DNA of 54,642 nucleotides from Candidatus Wildermuthbacteria bacterium RIFOXYD1_FULL_50_12 (GTDB taxonomy: Bacteria; Patescibacteriota; Minisyncoccia; Minisyncoccales; UBA10102): contig MHUO01000008.1 of NCBI GenBank assembly GCA_001825035.1, positions 1-54,642 on the forward strand. Direction: 5' to 3'. The notes beneath the pieces are model-generated. The model was given only the letters and a program-made list of their open reading frames with translations, was not told the origin of the DNA and did not search any database. Position 1 is the first letter of the stretch; each line of letters begins with the position of its first letter. Shown here piece by piece: positions 38,553 through 46,878 of the stretch. A program made the position numbers and the translations under genes.

Positions 38553-38596
38553 AATCTATCTGAAATCGTTGAATTTTTCAATTTTTGTGGTAGAAT
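38553..38596. promoter_or_regulatory. Divergent promoters: cca (-) and tRNA-Arg/Lys (+)
   Basis: Minus: TTGAAA (38581-38576), 17 bp, TAGATT (38558-38553), 6 nt, ATG of cca. Plus: TTGAAT (38569-38574), 16 bp, TAGAAT (38591-38596), 10 nt before tRNA-Arg. The -35 regions almost touch. Confidence 0.72.
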
Positions 38597-38606
38597 TAGA
38601 GGGCGC

Positions 38607-38678
38607 GTCCCCGTAGCTTAACGGATAGAGTACTGGGCTTCGGACCCAGTGATGGGGGTTCAAATCCTCCCGGGGACA
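38607..38678 (+). tRNA. tRNA-Arg (TCG)
   Basis: Acceptor GTCCCCG/CGGGGAC with discriminator A. Anticodon stem CTGGG/CCCAG encloses CTTCGGA. tRNA-Lys follows after 1 nt. Confidence 0.93.
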
Positions 38679-38679
38679 C

Positions 38680-38752
38680 GCCCTGCTAGCTCAATTGGTA
38701 GAGCAGAGGACTCTTAATCCTTTGGTTCCGCGTTCGAGTCGCGGGCGGGGCA
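38680..38752 (+). tRNA. tRNA-Lys (CTT)
   Basis: Acceptor GCCCTGC/GCGGGGC with one T-G wobble and discriminator A. The anticodon loop CTCTTAA gives CTT. Confidence 0.93.
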
Positions 38753-38754
38753 CT

Positions 38755-38783
38755 TTGTTTTCCTCCTCTCTTTGGCATATAAT
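38755..38783 (+). promoter_or_regulatory. Leaderless promoter of the VirB2-like/DUF1554 gene
   Basis: TTGTTT (38755-38760), 17 bp, TATAAT (38778-38783), 6 nt, ATG. The +1 base coincides with the A of the start codon. Confidence 0.75.
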
Positions 38784-38789
38784 AGGGTA

Positions 38790-39905
38790 ATGTCTAAATT
38801 GTTTGCGCTCGGATTTCTCGGGATTGTGGCCTTCGGCGCTGTAAGCTTGTTTGCCGCGCCGGAGATTGCGCAGGCCCAAGCAGGATTAATACCCTGCGGC
38901 ACCGGAAGCCCGACAGCCCCTGGCTATGTGCCCTGCCAACTTTGCCACGTCTTTGTGCTCGGCAACAACATTGTCAAATTTCTCCTTGTACCAAGCGCTC
39001 TCAACCCCATCCCCATTGTTCTCGTGATCGCAACCTTTCTGTTTGCGTGGGGCGGTTTTGTGTGGGTTACGGCGATGGGAAATCCCTCGCGAGTTCAGCA
39101 GGGACAGCAAATACTCCTTGCCACGGTCATAGGCCTGCTCATTGTGTATGGCGCATGGCTGTTTATCAGTTTAGCTCTTGATGTTTTCGGAGTAGCAACT
39201 TTCACCGGCACTGGCAATTGGTGGGAAATCGACTGCTCCTCGCCCATCGTTGGCGGACCTCCTCCACCTCCACCGCCACCCATACCCGGATGCTGGGCCT
39301 TGGGAGCCCCCTGTGTGATGGCCCCACCGGGATGCTGTGCTCCCAATGTTTGCGATGTAGGCGGAACAAATACCTGTATTGCCCCTCCTCCCGCAGGAAA
39401 GCAAGTGTTCGTTACCTCAACTCCATTTCAAGGAAATCTCGGAGGGCCTATTGGGGCTGACGCCATTTGTCAGGGCCTGGCGGATGCCGCGGGGATAGGG
39501 GGACTTAGAGCTTGGAATGCATGGGTTTCCAAAATTGGTCCTCCGCCAGACCACGCAAAAGACCGCATCGCAGATCATCCGTATTTCCGCCTTGACAATA
39601 CGCCGGTTGCGAATGGCGTAGCCGATCTTCAAAGCGGTACGATTCTTGCTCCTATCAACCAGGACGAATTTAGGAATACGGTAATCGGAGGGCTCGGGAA
39701 TCCAAACTCACAGGTATGGACAGGCACTGAAGACAATGGGAATGTTTCGGGCAATGAATGTAGTGGTTGGATGGACAGTGGAGGACCTCCGTTCGGAAGC
39801 AGAGGAACGATCGGAAACGCTACGCAAATAGACAGTAATTGGACCGACGAAACCTCCAGCCCTTGGTGCAACAGTCAATATCGCTTGTATTGTTTTGAGC
39901 AGTAG
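38790..39905 (+). CDS. VirB2-like two-helix protein fused to a DUF1554 domain
   Basis: A 371-residue surface protein. Signal peptide (residues 1-29, ending AQAQA); a cysteine-containing LIPCG...CQLCHVF segment; two membrane helices (ALNPIPIVLVIATFLFAWGGFVWV and ILLATVIGLLIVYGAWLFISLAL) resembling TrbC/VirB2 pilins; a linker with eight prolines; a Cys-rich stretch (CCAPNVC); and a DUF1554 domain from KQVFVTSTPFQGNLGG to the end. DUF1554 resembles the collagen XV/XVIII C-terminal fold and is thought extracellular. ATG 38790 is exactly the predicted transcription start. It is probably a membrane-anchored ectodomain of a pilus- or T4SS-related apparatus; the LIPCG segment recurs in the protein at 48199. 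Confidence 0.78.
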   Translation: MSKLFALGFLGIVAFGAVSLFAAPEIAQAQAGLIPCGTGSPTAPGYVPCQLCHVFVLGNNIVKFLLVPSALNPIPIVLVIATFLFAWGGFVWVTAMGNPSRVQQGQQILLATVIGLLIVYGAWLFISLALDVFGVATFTGTGNWWEIDCSSPIVGGPPPPPPPPIPGCWALGAPCVMAPPGCCAPNVCDVGGTNTCIAPPPAGKQVFVTSTPFQGNLGGPIGADAICQGLADAAGIGGLRAWNAWVSKIGPPPDHAKDRIADHPYFRLDNTPVANGVADLQSGTILAPINQDEFRNTVIGGLGNPNSQVWTGTEDNGNVSGNECSGWMDSGGPPFGSRGTIGNATQIDSNWTDETSSPWCNSQYRLYCFEQ

Positions 39906-39915
39906 GCCAAGAGGG

Positions 39916-39944
39916 TTGCGTTTTTCCTGCTTTTGGGGTATGCT
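39916..39944 (+). promoter_or_regulatory. Leaderless rpsO promoter
   Basis: TTGCGT (39916-39921), 17 bp, TATGCT (39939-39944), 6 nt, ATG at 39951. There is no room for a ribosome-binding site. Confidence 0.68.
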
Positions 39945-39950
39945 TCAAAT

Positions 39951-40223
39951 ATGCTTACCTTAAAGGAGAAAGAAAAGGTTATGGAAGGAGTGAAAACACA
40001 CAAAGACGACACCGGGTCGCCTGAGGTCCAGGTCGCCCTTCTTTCCAGAGAAATTGAGAAGCTTCTCCTCCATCTCAAAAAGCACGCGAAGGACTTCCAT
40101 TCCAAGCGCGGCCTGCTACGCATGGTGGCAAAGCGCCGCATTCTTTTGAGCTATCTTAAGCGTGAAAACGAAAAACGATATCTAAGTTTGCTCAGGAAGC
40201 TCGGCCTCAAGAGCAAAGTATAA
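39951..40223 (+). CDS. rpsO: 30S ribosomal protein S15
   Basis: A 90-residue S15, the usual length. It contains the family core [44 protein letters not shown] and the C-terminal [12 protein letters not shown]15 binds 16S rRNA at the central-domain three-way junction. I chose ATG 39951 ([10 protein letters not shown]), because it matches the family start and sits at the predicted transcription start. E. coli rpsO is autoregulated through a 5' pseudoknot; with no leader that mechanism is impossible here. It precedes a NYN gene and pnp, preserving the rpsO-pnp order of many bacteria. Confidence 0.95.
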   Translation: MLTLKEKEKVMEGVKTHKDDTGSPEVQVALLSREIEKLLLHLKKHAKDFHSKRGLLRMVAKRRILLSYLKRENEKRYLSLLRKLGLKSKV

Positions 40224-40231
40224 TTCTCTGT

Positions 40232-40762
40232 ATGAGTCCGAAGCACAAAGATCAAAGGGTTACCGTACTCATTGACGTTCAAAATCTGTATTATTCCGCA
40301 AAGAATCTTCACGGTTCCCGCGTGAATTTTCGGGAGATCGTGAAAACAGCGGTTGCCAACCGAAAACTTATTCGCGCGTTCGCTTACGTGGTGCGCACGA
40401 AAACGGGCGAAGAAAGGCCGTTTTTTGACGCGCTCGCCAATCTCGGAATTGAAACGCGGGTAAAAGACCTGCAGGAATATTACGGCGGATTAAAAAAGGC
40501 AGATTGGGACGTAGGCATTGCGGTGGACGCCATAAAGACCTCTGGCTCCGTTGACGCAATCGTACTCGTGTCGGGAGACGGGGATTATGTGCCGCTCGTG
40601 GACTACCTGAAAAATCAGGGGAAGCGAGTGGAGATAATGGCGTTCGGAAAATCCACCTCCTCGCGTTTGCGGGAAGTGGCAGACGAGTTTATTGACCTTG
40701 ATGAGGAAGGCGGGAAATACCTTCTCAAAAAATCCAGATGGCCTCTCAAGATTTCGAGATGA
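40232..40762 (+). CDS. NYN/LabA-like PIN-fold protein between rpsO and pnp
   Basis: A 176-residue NYN domain protein. Acidic positions VLIDVQNLYY (near residue 15), DWDVGIAVDAIK (near 92) and VLVSGDGDYVPLV (near 112) form the PIN-like metal site. A short basic tail follows. It is inserted in the classical rpsO-pnp pair, and its TGA overlaps the likely pnp ATG. A ribonuclease acting with polynucleotide phosphorylase is therefore an attractive reading. A TATAAT box ends 7 nt before the ATG, so it also has its own leaderless start. Confidence 0.85.
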   Translation: MSPKHKDQRVTVLIDVQNLYYSAKNLHGSRVNFREIVKTAVANRKLIRAFAYVVRTKTGEERPFFDALANLGIETRVKDLQEYYGGLKKADWDVGIAVDAIKTSGSVDAIVLVSGDGDYVPLVDYLKNQGKRVEIMAFGKSTSSRLREVADEFIDLDEEGGKYLLKKSRWPLKISR

Positions 40763-42909
40763 CGAATTTTACCTGCCAGCTTGGCGAAAAAAGCTTCCAT
40801 ATAGAGCTTCCCAACTGGGCCGAACAAGCAAACGGAAACGTCCTCGTAAAATCGGGGGAGACGGTTACGCTTGTTACCGCGGTCATGGGAAACGAACTCC
40901 CCAATCAGGGGTTTTTTCCGCTTACCGTGGATTATGAGGAGCGGTTTTACGCCGCGGGAAAAATTTTGGGATCGCGATTTATGCGCAGGGAGGGAAGGCC
41001 TTCGGACGAAGCCATTATCACCGCGCGGCTCATAGACCGCGCCATCAGACCCCTCTTCCCCAAAAATTTCCTCCGCGAAGTGCAGGTTATCTGCACGTGC
41101 CTCTCGTGGGACGCGCAAAACGACCCCGACCTTTCCGGATTGCTCGGCGCGTCCTTAGCGCTTTCGCTGTCCAACATTCCGTGGAAGGGGCCAATCGCGG
41201 CGGTCAGGATAGGAAGAGTGCAGGGGAATTTTGTGCTCAACCCCGCGTACCAAGAGCGCGCAGAAAGCGATCTGGATTTCGTGCTGGCGGGCCAGCAGCT
41301 CGCTTCGCCGCGAGGCGAGCAAGACGGCGAGCTGGTGTTCAACATGATAGAAGCCGAAGGCGACGAAATTCCGGAAGAAACGTATGAACAGGCCCTTGCT
41401 TTTGCCGAGCCCTTTCTTATTCAGCTCTTGGAATTCCAGAAACAAATTATCGCCCGCGGCGGCGTGCAAAAGATACTTCATAAAGAGAGAGATTCTTCGT
41501 TTGAGGATTTTGAAAAAGAATTCCGGGCGTGGCTGGATCCCAAACTTGAACAAGCCCTGTTTCAGGGAGAGAAACAGAAGCGGATGGCGTCTTTGGACGA
41601 GGTGAAAAAAGAATACACCGCCCTCGTGACAGAAAAATACAGCGACCTGCCTGCGCAGGCAGGCGCACAAATTCAAAAATATGCGGAACTTTTCTTTGAA
41701 GAAGAAATTGACCGCATTGTGCACAAAGGGATTTTGGAGCGAGATCAGCGCGTAGACGACCGGAAGCCCGACGAGATTCGACCCCTCGCAGCCAATGCCG
41801 GCTTTCTCCCCAGAACGCATGGATCTGGCCTGTTTGAGCGCGGCCAAACCCGCACCCTTTCCATTTTGACGCTGGGGGCACCCGGCGACCAACGACTTTT
41901 GGAGGGCATGGAGTTTATCGGGAAAAAGCGCTTTATGCATCACTATAACTTTCCTCCGTACGCGCCCGGAGAGGTAAAACCCATGCGCGGCCCCGGACGC
42001 AGGGAAATCGGACACGGAATACTGGCGGAAAAATCGCTCTTCCCCGTCATCCCGGCCCCGGAAGAATTTCCTTACACCATACGCATCGTAACCGAAGTGG
42101 TTTCTTCAAACGGCTCCACATCCATGGCCGCAGTATGCTCATCTACCTTGGCGCTGCTGGATGCGGGCGTTCCCATTAAGCGGCCGGTTGCCGGCATTTC
42201 CATGGGGCTTATGAAGGGCGAAGGGGACGCATACAAACTCTTAACCGACATTCAAGGGCCAGAAGACAAGCACGGCGATATGGACTTTAAGGTTGCAGGC
42301 ACCAAGCAGGGAATCTGCGCCATTCAGCTTGATGTAAAGGTAACGGGGATTACCAAGCAAATGTTTAAAGAAACGCTGGCGGCGGCAAGGAAGGCGCGCT
42401 GGCGCATTATTGACGAAGTGATCGCAAAAGTGTTGCCGGAGCCCCGCGCCGAACTTTCTCCCTGGGCGCCCAAAATCGCCACCTTTAATATCAACCCAGA
42501 AAAAATCGGCCTGCTTATTGGCTCCGGAGGCAAAACCATCAATCGCATTTCAGAGGAATACGGCGTGGAAATTGATATTGAAGAAACTGGGCAGGTATTC
42601 ATAACCAGCCAAGACAAAGAACAACTCGCCAAAGCGGTGGAGTTCGTGCAAAACCTCACGCACGAAGTGCAGGTGGGGGACATCTTTGTGGGAAAAGTGA
42701 AGCGCATTCTGGAGTTTGGCGCATTTGTGGAGATACCGGGAGGCCAGGAAGGTCTCGTGCACATTTCCCAGCTTGCCCCCCATCGCGTGAACAAGGTGCA
42801 AGACGTGGTGAAACTCGGGCAAACCGTTTCGGTAAAAGTTATTGAAATTGACGAGCTCGGACGAGTCAACTTATCGATGAAGGAAACACGCGAACACCAG
42901 CAAGGGTAA
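40759..42909 (+). CDS. pnp: Polyribonucleotide nucleotidyltransferase (PNPase)
   Basis: A 716-residue 3'-5' exoribonuclease. Two RNase PH domains (first with GRPSDEAIITARLIDRAIRPLFP, second with GQTRTLSILTLG and GPGRREIGHG) flank an alpha domain, followed by KH (INPEKIGLLIGSGGKTINRISEEYGV) and S1 (GDIFVGKVKRILEFGAFVEIPGGQEGLVHIS). I prefer ATG 40759 (ATGA overlap with NYN) to 40738. Two in-frame palindromic insertions are present: DLPAQAGAQI (41646-41663) in the alpha domain and QQLASPRGEQDGE (about 41300-41320) in the first PH domain. Confidence 0.95.
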   Translation: MTNFTCQLGEKSFHIELPNWAEQANGNVLVKSGETVTLVTAVMGNELPNQGFFPLTVDYEERFYAAGKILGSRFMRREGRPSDEAIITARLIDRAIRPLFPKNFLREVQVICTCLSWDAQNDPDLSGLLGASLALSLSNIPWKGPIAAVRIGRVQGNFVLNPAYQERAESDLDFVLAGQQLASPRGEQDGELVFNMIEAEGDEIPEETYEQALAFAEPFLIQLLEFQKQIIARGGVQKILHKERDSSFEDFEKEFRAWLDPKLEQALFQGEKQKRMASLDEVKKEYTALVTEKYSDLPAQAGAQIQKYAELFFEEEIDRIVHKGILERDQRVDDRKPDEIRPLAANAGFLPRTHGSGLFERGQTRTLSILTLGAPGDQRLLEGMEFIGKKRFMHHYNFPPYAPGEVKPMRGPGRREIGHGILAEKSLFPVIPAPEEFPYTIRIVTEVVSSNGSTSMAAVCSSTLALLDAGVPIKRPVAGISMGLMKGEGDAYKLLTDIQGPEDKHGDMDFKVAGTKQGICAIQLDVKVTGITKQMFKETLAAARKARWRIIDEVIAKVLPEPRAELSPWAPKIATFNINPEKIGLLIGSGGKTINRISEEYGVEIDIEETGQVFITSQDKEQLAKAVEFVQNLTHEVQVGDIFVGKVKRILEFGAFVEIPGGQEGLVHISQLAPHRVNKVQDVVKLGQTVSVKVIEIDELGRVNLSMKETREHQQG
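41646..41663. repeat. Palindrome copy inside pnp
   Basis: A perfect 18-nt palindrome CCTGCCTGCGCAGGCAGG, translated in frame as PAQAG. It is identical to the copy in rsmA at 47335-47352. Confidence 0.85.
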
Positions 42910-43022
42910 GAGACCCCGTACGCGAACAAGTTCTGCACTGGGCTGTACTCCGCTTGAGTTTTCCACAGATGAACGGCATTGACGGGCTGGTAAATATTTT
43001 TGAGAAATGAGAAAATAGGGAA

Positions 43023-45350
43023 ATGGACGAGCCTCGCAAACAACCTCCTCCTCCGAATATTCCCTCTGAACCCACGACGAAAGCGGACGAATCATCTTTG
43101 CAGCGACCTGAGCCGCCAAGTCAGAATATTCCTCAACCCGTCCCTCCTCCGCCAGCTGGCGGACCGCCTCCGCAAATTCGCAAGGAGGCGCAGCCGTTTG
43201 GACCCGAGCAAAAACGCACGTTTCTCAATCGCGGAGAAGTGCGCGGCATGCAAAAAGATATGGCGCAAGTCAGGGAAGGGGAGGCAAAAAAAGAGCGAGA
43301 GCGCATTGTCTCGCTCAAGACGCAGCAAGAAGCGCAAAGAGAACACGAGGCGATAGAAAAAATCCGCGCTTCGGCGATTGCCACAAAACGACAGGAGGAA
43401 ACGCAAAGAAAACAGGAGCTCGAGCACATCCGCAATTCTATTCTGCCTCCGGGCGAAGAGCAAAGAGTGCGCAATCTCCCCACCCCTCCCTCTCCCGGGA
43501 AAAAATTCTTTGTGCGCCTGCTCATCCTCATCTTCTTTGGGTTTATCGCCCTAAACCTCGTGCTGTTTGCCGCATGGGTTTTCTTTTTCCGCGACCAGGC
43601 GGCTCCCTTCCAGTTATCCGAAATTCCTTTCATCTCCCAATTCTTTTCCCAAAGGGAAATTCCAACCCCCCCTGCACCGCCTGAGCCCCTCCCCCCTCCG
43701 CCGCCAGAGGAACCCGAATCTCCTCCGCCGGCCGGCGGACCGCCCTCTGCGATAACGATAGAAGACGCACTGCGCCCCGCGCACACAGCGACTCTCCAGT
43801 TTGACGAAAGCGGAGATCTCGCTACTCTTCTTGAGCAATTCCTGCAGGCAGAACAACGACCCGCATTCACCAAAATTCTTTTCCGCCAAAAGGAAAGCAA
43901 CGAATTTATTGAAAGCGCCTCTGCGTTCTTCAATCTATTTGGCGTCACGCCGCCAGAAAACCTCGCCCCTCACTTTTCTCAAGATACCTTCTTTTTCCTT
44001 TATTCCTACGAGCGAGGGAACCGCTTTGGCATGATTATGAAAACCCCCTCGCCCCAAGAAGCCCGTGCGGCGCTTGAGCAGTGGGAAAGCCAGGTGGAAC
44101 AAGATTTGACGCCTGTGATGTCGTTTTGGGATCAAAAAGGATCGGCGTACACGACCGCATGGCGCTCAAGAGATCGCCACGGAGTAGAGATCCGTTTTCA
44201 GACCTTCTCCCTCTCCGACTACGGCATCGTGTACGCTCTTGTAGACAATTACGTTATCTTTGCTTCTTCGTTTGAGGCGACAGCGGATGCCATCGAGGCT
44301 CTCCTTTCTGCTCTGGAGAGCAGCGATGCAAACACCTTCAAGCCCCCTCCTCCTCTCTCCCTTCAGCAAGCGTTGGGGCAGGTCTTAATGATAGGATTCC
44401 CAGACGCAACCCTCACTCAAGAACTCAAAGATACCATAAAACGTCTCCAGCCAGGGGGCGTTCTCCTTTTGTCAAGAAACATTCAGGATCCAGAGCAATT
44501 GCGTCAGCTGACCGCAGACCTCCAACACCTCTCCCTTGAGTATTCCTCTCTTCCTTTGTTCATCGCGGTTGACCAGGAGGGCGGGGCCATTTCCCGCATT
44601 GACTTTGGCAAAGAAAAAACTGCCCAGGCAACGATTCAAGACGCGGAACACGCCTACCAAGTAGGCCGTCTGCGCGCGGAAGAATTGAGGTCTCTCGGAG
44701 TGAACCTGAACCTTTCGCCCGTATTAGACAGCACGGAACCCCAAGATTTTCTTTTTGGGCGTACGTTCCAAGCAGGATCACTCCAGACAGCCCAGCTTGC
44801 AAAGGCCTTTCTCCAAGGCCAAAAAGAATACGGCATCCTCTCCACGGCAAAACATTTCCCGGGATACGGAGGCATTGCATTCAATCCTGAGCGCACGCTT
44901 GCTGCCGTGCAGGACTTTCCCGATATTTCCCCGTTTGTCTTCACTCTGTCTGCTGAGCCGGAATTCCTCCTGCTCTCCAACGTCATCTATGCGAGCTTGG
45001 ATCCTACCCGCCCTTTCTCCTTTTCTCCCAAAGGAATATCGCTCGTCAGAACCGATCTCAACTTCCAGGGGATTATTCTCACTGACGACTTAACGCAACC
45101 CTCGCTCCTCAACAATTACGACTTACAGACGCTCGCCGCGTCTCCCCTGATGGCCGGAGCGAATATGCTTATGTTCTCAAGCGAAGAGTACGCAACGAAA
45201 GCGCATGAGGCCTTGACTCAACTTGCCTCTCAGGATTCTTCTTTGAGAAAAAACGTGGAGGAGTCGGCGGCAAGAATTTTGCAGCTCAAAAAGGAGTTTT
45301 TCTTTGTCGGGGAGTTTCCGGCGTCGCCTGAACACCTTTCACAAAAATAA
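43023..45350 (+). CDS. Membrane-anchored GH3 (NagZ-like) protein, catalytic loop degenerate
   Basis: A 775-residue protein: a Pro-rich N terminus, a charged coiled coil (about 75-145), one membrane helix (LLILIFFGFIALNLVLFAAWVFFF, about 160-183), a Pro-rich linker, an unassigned domain (about 235-440), then a glycoside hydrolase family 3 domain (GGVLLLSRNIQDPEQL...FIAVDQEGGAISRID...KHFPGYG...ILTDDL). In NagZ the loop after KHFPG reads HGD..DSH and supplies the His-Asp acid/base; here it reads YGGIAFNPERT, so hydrolysis may be lost or altered. The Asp in TDDL remains. Two palindromes (43148, 43724) encode PPAGGPP. It is probably at the cell surface, touching peptidoglycan. Confidence 0.8.
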   Translation: MDEPRKQPPPPNIPSEPTTKADESSLQRPEPPSQNIPQPVPPPPAGGPPPQIRKEAQPFGPEQKRTFLNRGEVRGMQKDMAQVREGEAKKERERIVSLKTQQEAQREHEAIEKIRASAIATKRQEETQRKQELEHIRNSILPPGEEQRVRNLPTPPSPGKKFFVRLLILIFFGFIALNLVLFAAWVFFFRDQAAPFQLSEIPFISQFFSQREIPTPPAPPEPLPPPPPEEPESPPPAGGPPSAITIEDALRPAHTATLQFDESGDLATLLEQFLQAEQRPAFTKILFRQKESNEFIESASAFFNLFGVTPPENLAPHFSQDTFFFLYSYERGNRFGMIMKTPSPQEARAALEQWESQVEQDLTPVMSFWDQKGSAYTTAWRSRDRHGVEIRFQTFSLSDYGIVYALVDNYVIFASSFEATADAIEALLSALESSDANTFKPPPPLSLQQALGQVLMIGFPDATLTQELKDTIKRLQPGGVLLLSRNIQDPEQLRQLTADLQHLSLEYSSLPLFIAVDQEGGAISRIDFGKEKTAQATIQDAEHAYQVGRLRAEELRSLGVNLNLSPVLDSTEPQDFLFGRTFQAGSLQTAQLAKAFLQGQKEYGILSTAKHFPGYGGIAFNPERTLAAVQDFPDISPFVFTLSAEPEFLLLSNVIYASLDPTRPFSFSPKGISLVRTDLNFQGIILTDDLTQPSLLNNYDLQTLAASPLMAGANMLMFSSEEYATKAHEALTQLASQDSSLRKNVEESAARILQLKKEFFFVGEFPASPEHLSQK
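43148..43163. repeat. Palindrome copy in the GH3-like gene (first)
   Basis: A perfect TCCGCCAGCTGGCGGA, followed by CCGCC, encoding PPAGGPP. Confidence 0.85.
43724..43739. repeat. Palindrome variant in the GH3-like gene (second)
   Basis: TCCGCCGGCCGGCGGA: the same arms TCCGCC/GGCGGA with a GGCC centre. It too is followed by CCGCC and encodes PPAGGPP. Confidence 0.82.
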
Positions 45351-45366
45351 TTTAATTTCTAAATGC

Positions 45367-45723
45367 ATGGAGCCAAAACTTCTCCAAGAACTACAAAATA
45401 AACTCCAAGAGAAAAAGAGTCGGCTTGAAGCGCAGCTCAGTTCCTTTGCAACAAAGGATCCAAACCTTAAAGACGACTGGGACACCAAATATCCCCGCGT
45501 GCCCGGAAGCAACCTTGAAGAGGCCGCAGACGAAGTGGAAGAATATTCCACAAAACTTCATCTGGAATTCAATTTGGAAACGCAGTTAAAAGACGTAAAC
45601 GCCGCGTTAGAGAAAATCGCAAAGGACACATACGGACTCTGCGAACAATGCGGAAATCCCATTGCTCCAGAGCGCCTTCAGGCCTCTCCGGAAGCCCGCC
45701 TCTGCGGAAATTGCAATAAATAA
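45367..45723 (+). CDS. DksA/TraR-type C4 zinc-finger protein
   Basis: A 118-residue protein with an N-terminal coiled coil (LLQELQNKLQEKKSRLEAQLSSF) and a C-terminal C4 zinc finger (CEQCGNPIAPERLQASPEARLCGNC). Such proteins insert a coiled coil in the secondary channel of RNA polymerase and tune promoters, often with ppGpp. I chose ATG 45367 (MEPKLLQEL), because the track start lies inside the GH3-like gene. Its stop is 2 nt from the stop of the convergent M23 gene, leaving no space for a terminator. Confidence 0.87.
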   Translation: MEPKLLQELQNKLQEKKSRLEAQLSSFATKDPNLKDDWDTKYPRVPGSNLEEAADEVEEYSTKLHLEFNLETQLKDVNAALEKIAKDTYGLCEQCGNPIAPERLQASPEARLCGNCNK

Positions 45724-45725
45724 AC

Positions 45726-46796
45726 TTAGCCGGCGAAGGGATTCTTCGCCCCCCGAACCTCAAAATGGAGATGGCAGCCAGCGGGGCCTGCGGGAATGGT
45801 GTATCCTGAATACCCAACGTATCCAACGGTCTGCCCCACTCCCACCGATTCTCCGGGAGTTACAGCTTGACCCGAAAGATGGCCGTAAAATGTAACCACG
45901 CTGTTTGGATGGAGGATGCGCACGTAGTTTCCGGCGGCACTGTCATATCCCACCCGTTGCACAATTCCCCCTGCCGCCGCATATACCGGGCCTCCGCAGG
46001 TCCCGTTCCCAAGGTCAATCGCGTTAAACGGATGCAAGCCCTGCGTAATGCGGTAAGAGTTCGGCACCGGCTTGATAAATGCAGTGCCGGGCAATGTTAC
46101 GAGCCGGCCGGCGGGAAGCTGGGCGGGTTTGGTTCCGTCGGGGATAATCAACAGGTCTCCCACGAAAATCTGATCTGCGTCTGTAATATCGTTAAAGTAC
46201 AAAATCTCTTCTATGTCCGCTTTATACCAAAGAGCGATCTCGCTTGGAGTATCGCCCGGCCGCACCAGGTGCAGAGCCCCTGAAACGGGCAAAATGACGA
46301 TCTGCTTTCCCACAGGAAGCTGGGAGGATGCGGCCAAATCGTTCGCCCAGAGAATTGTGTTTGCTGAAACGCCAAAGCGTTCCGCCAAAGAGTCAATCGT
46401 ATCTCCTTCTTCCACCACATACTGAATGATTTCCCGCCTGTTCTTCAGGTCGGCGAAATCTCCGATAAGAGATCCGAGAACCTTCGCGCTGATGGTCTGA
46501 GGCGGAGTAATCGCCTTCACGCTTGTTTTGCCAAGCAAGATAAGCTCGGGGGGTTCAAACGCCGAGACCGCGCCCGACCTGGCCTGGTAAGAAAACAGTC
46601 CGCCTCCTCCTTGAGACAATCCTCCTGTAGAGGAGACCTGCCCCAAAAGCAGCATATCCACCTGCGAGCTGGAAGGGCTGGTTATTGCGTTTAAGCCTAA
46701 GGCGACTCCAGCCAACAAAAAAATAGCTCCCAGAGCTACGTAGAAAAGGGGGATTCGCGCTCTACGATTACTCGACGATTCCTCGTTTTTCCTCAT
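45726..46796 (-). CDS. LysM-M23 family murein peptidase
   Basis: A 356-residue envelope protein. An N-terminal membrane anchor (residues 16-37) is followed by two LysM domains (QYVVEEGDTIDSLAERFGVSANTILWANDL and HLVRPGDTPSEIALWYKADIEEILYFND) and an M23 peptidase domain (HPFNAIDLG with His and Asp ligands, GNYVRILHPNSVVTFYGHL, GCHLHFEVRG with the HxH pair). It cuts peptide cross-links in peptidoglycan or activates amidases. The promoter TTGACC-17 bp-TATCAT lies upstream. Zinc ligands look intact, so it is probably active. Confidence 0.92.
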   Translation of the reverse strand: MRKNEESSSNRRARIPLFYVALGAIFLLAGVALGLNAITSPSSSQVDMLLLGQVSSTGGLSQGGGGLFSYQARSGAVSAFEPPELILLGKTSVKAITPPQTISAKVLGSLIGDFADLKNRREIIQYVVEEGDTIDSLAERFGVSANTILWANDLAASSQLPVGKQIVILPVSGALHLVRPGDTPSEIALWYKADIEEILYFNDITDADQIFVGDLLIIPDGTKPAQLPAGRLVTLPGTAFIKPVPNSYRITQGLHPFNAIDLGNGTCGGPVYAAAGGIVQRVGYDSAAGNYVRILHPNSVVTFYGHLSGQAVTPGESVGVGQTVGYVGYSGYTIPAGPAGCHLHFEVRGAKNPFAG

Positions 46797-46811
46797 AGGC
46801 CTAATTTGTCT

Positions 46812-46840
46812 ATGATACCTCTACCCCCTTTTTGGGTCAA
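46812..46840 (-). promoter_or_regulatory. Promoter of the LysM-M23 gene
   Basis: On the minus strand TTGACC (46840-46835), 17 bp, TATCAT (46817-46812), about 15 nt before the ATG. It is divergent from rsmA. Confidence 0.7.
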
Positions 46841-46878
46841 TACTTTTATCCACAAGGCAAAACTGGTACATTGTGAGT

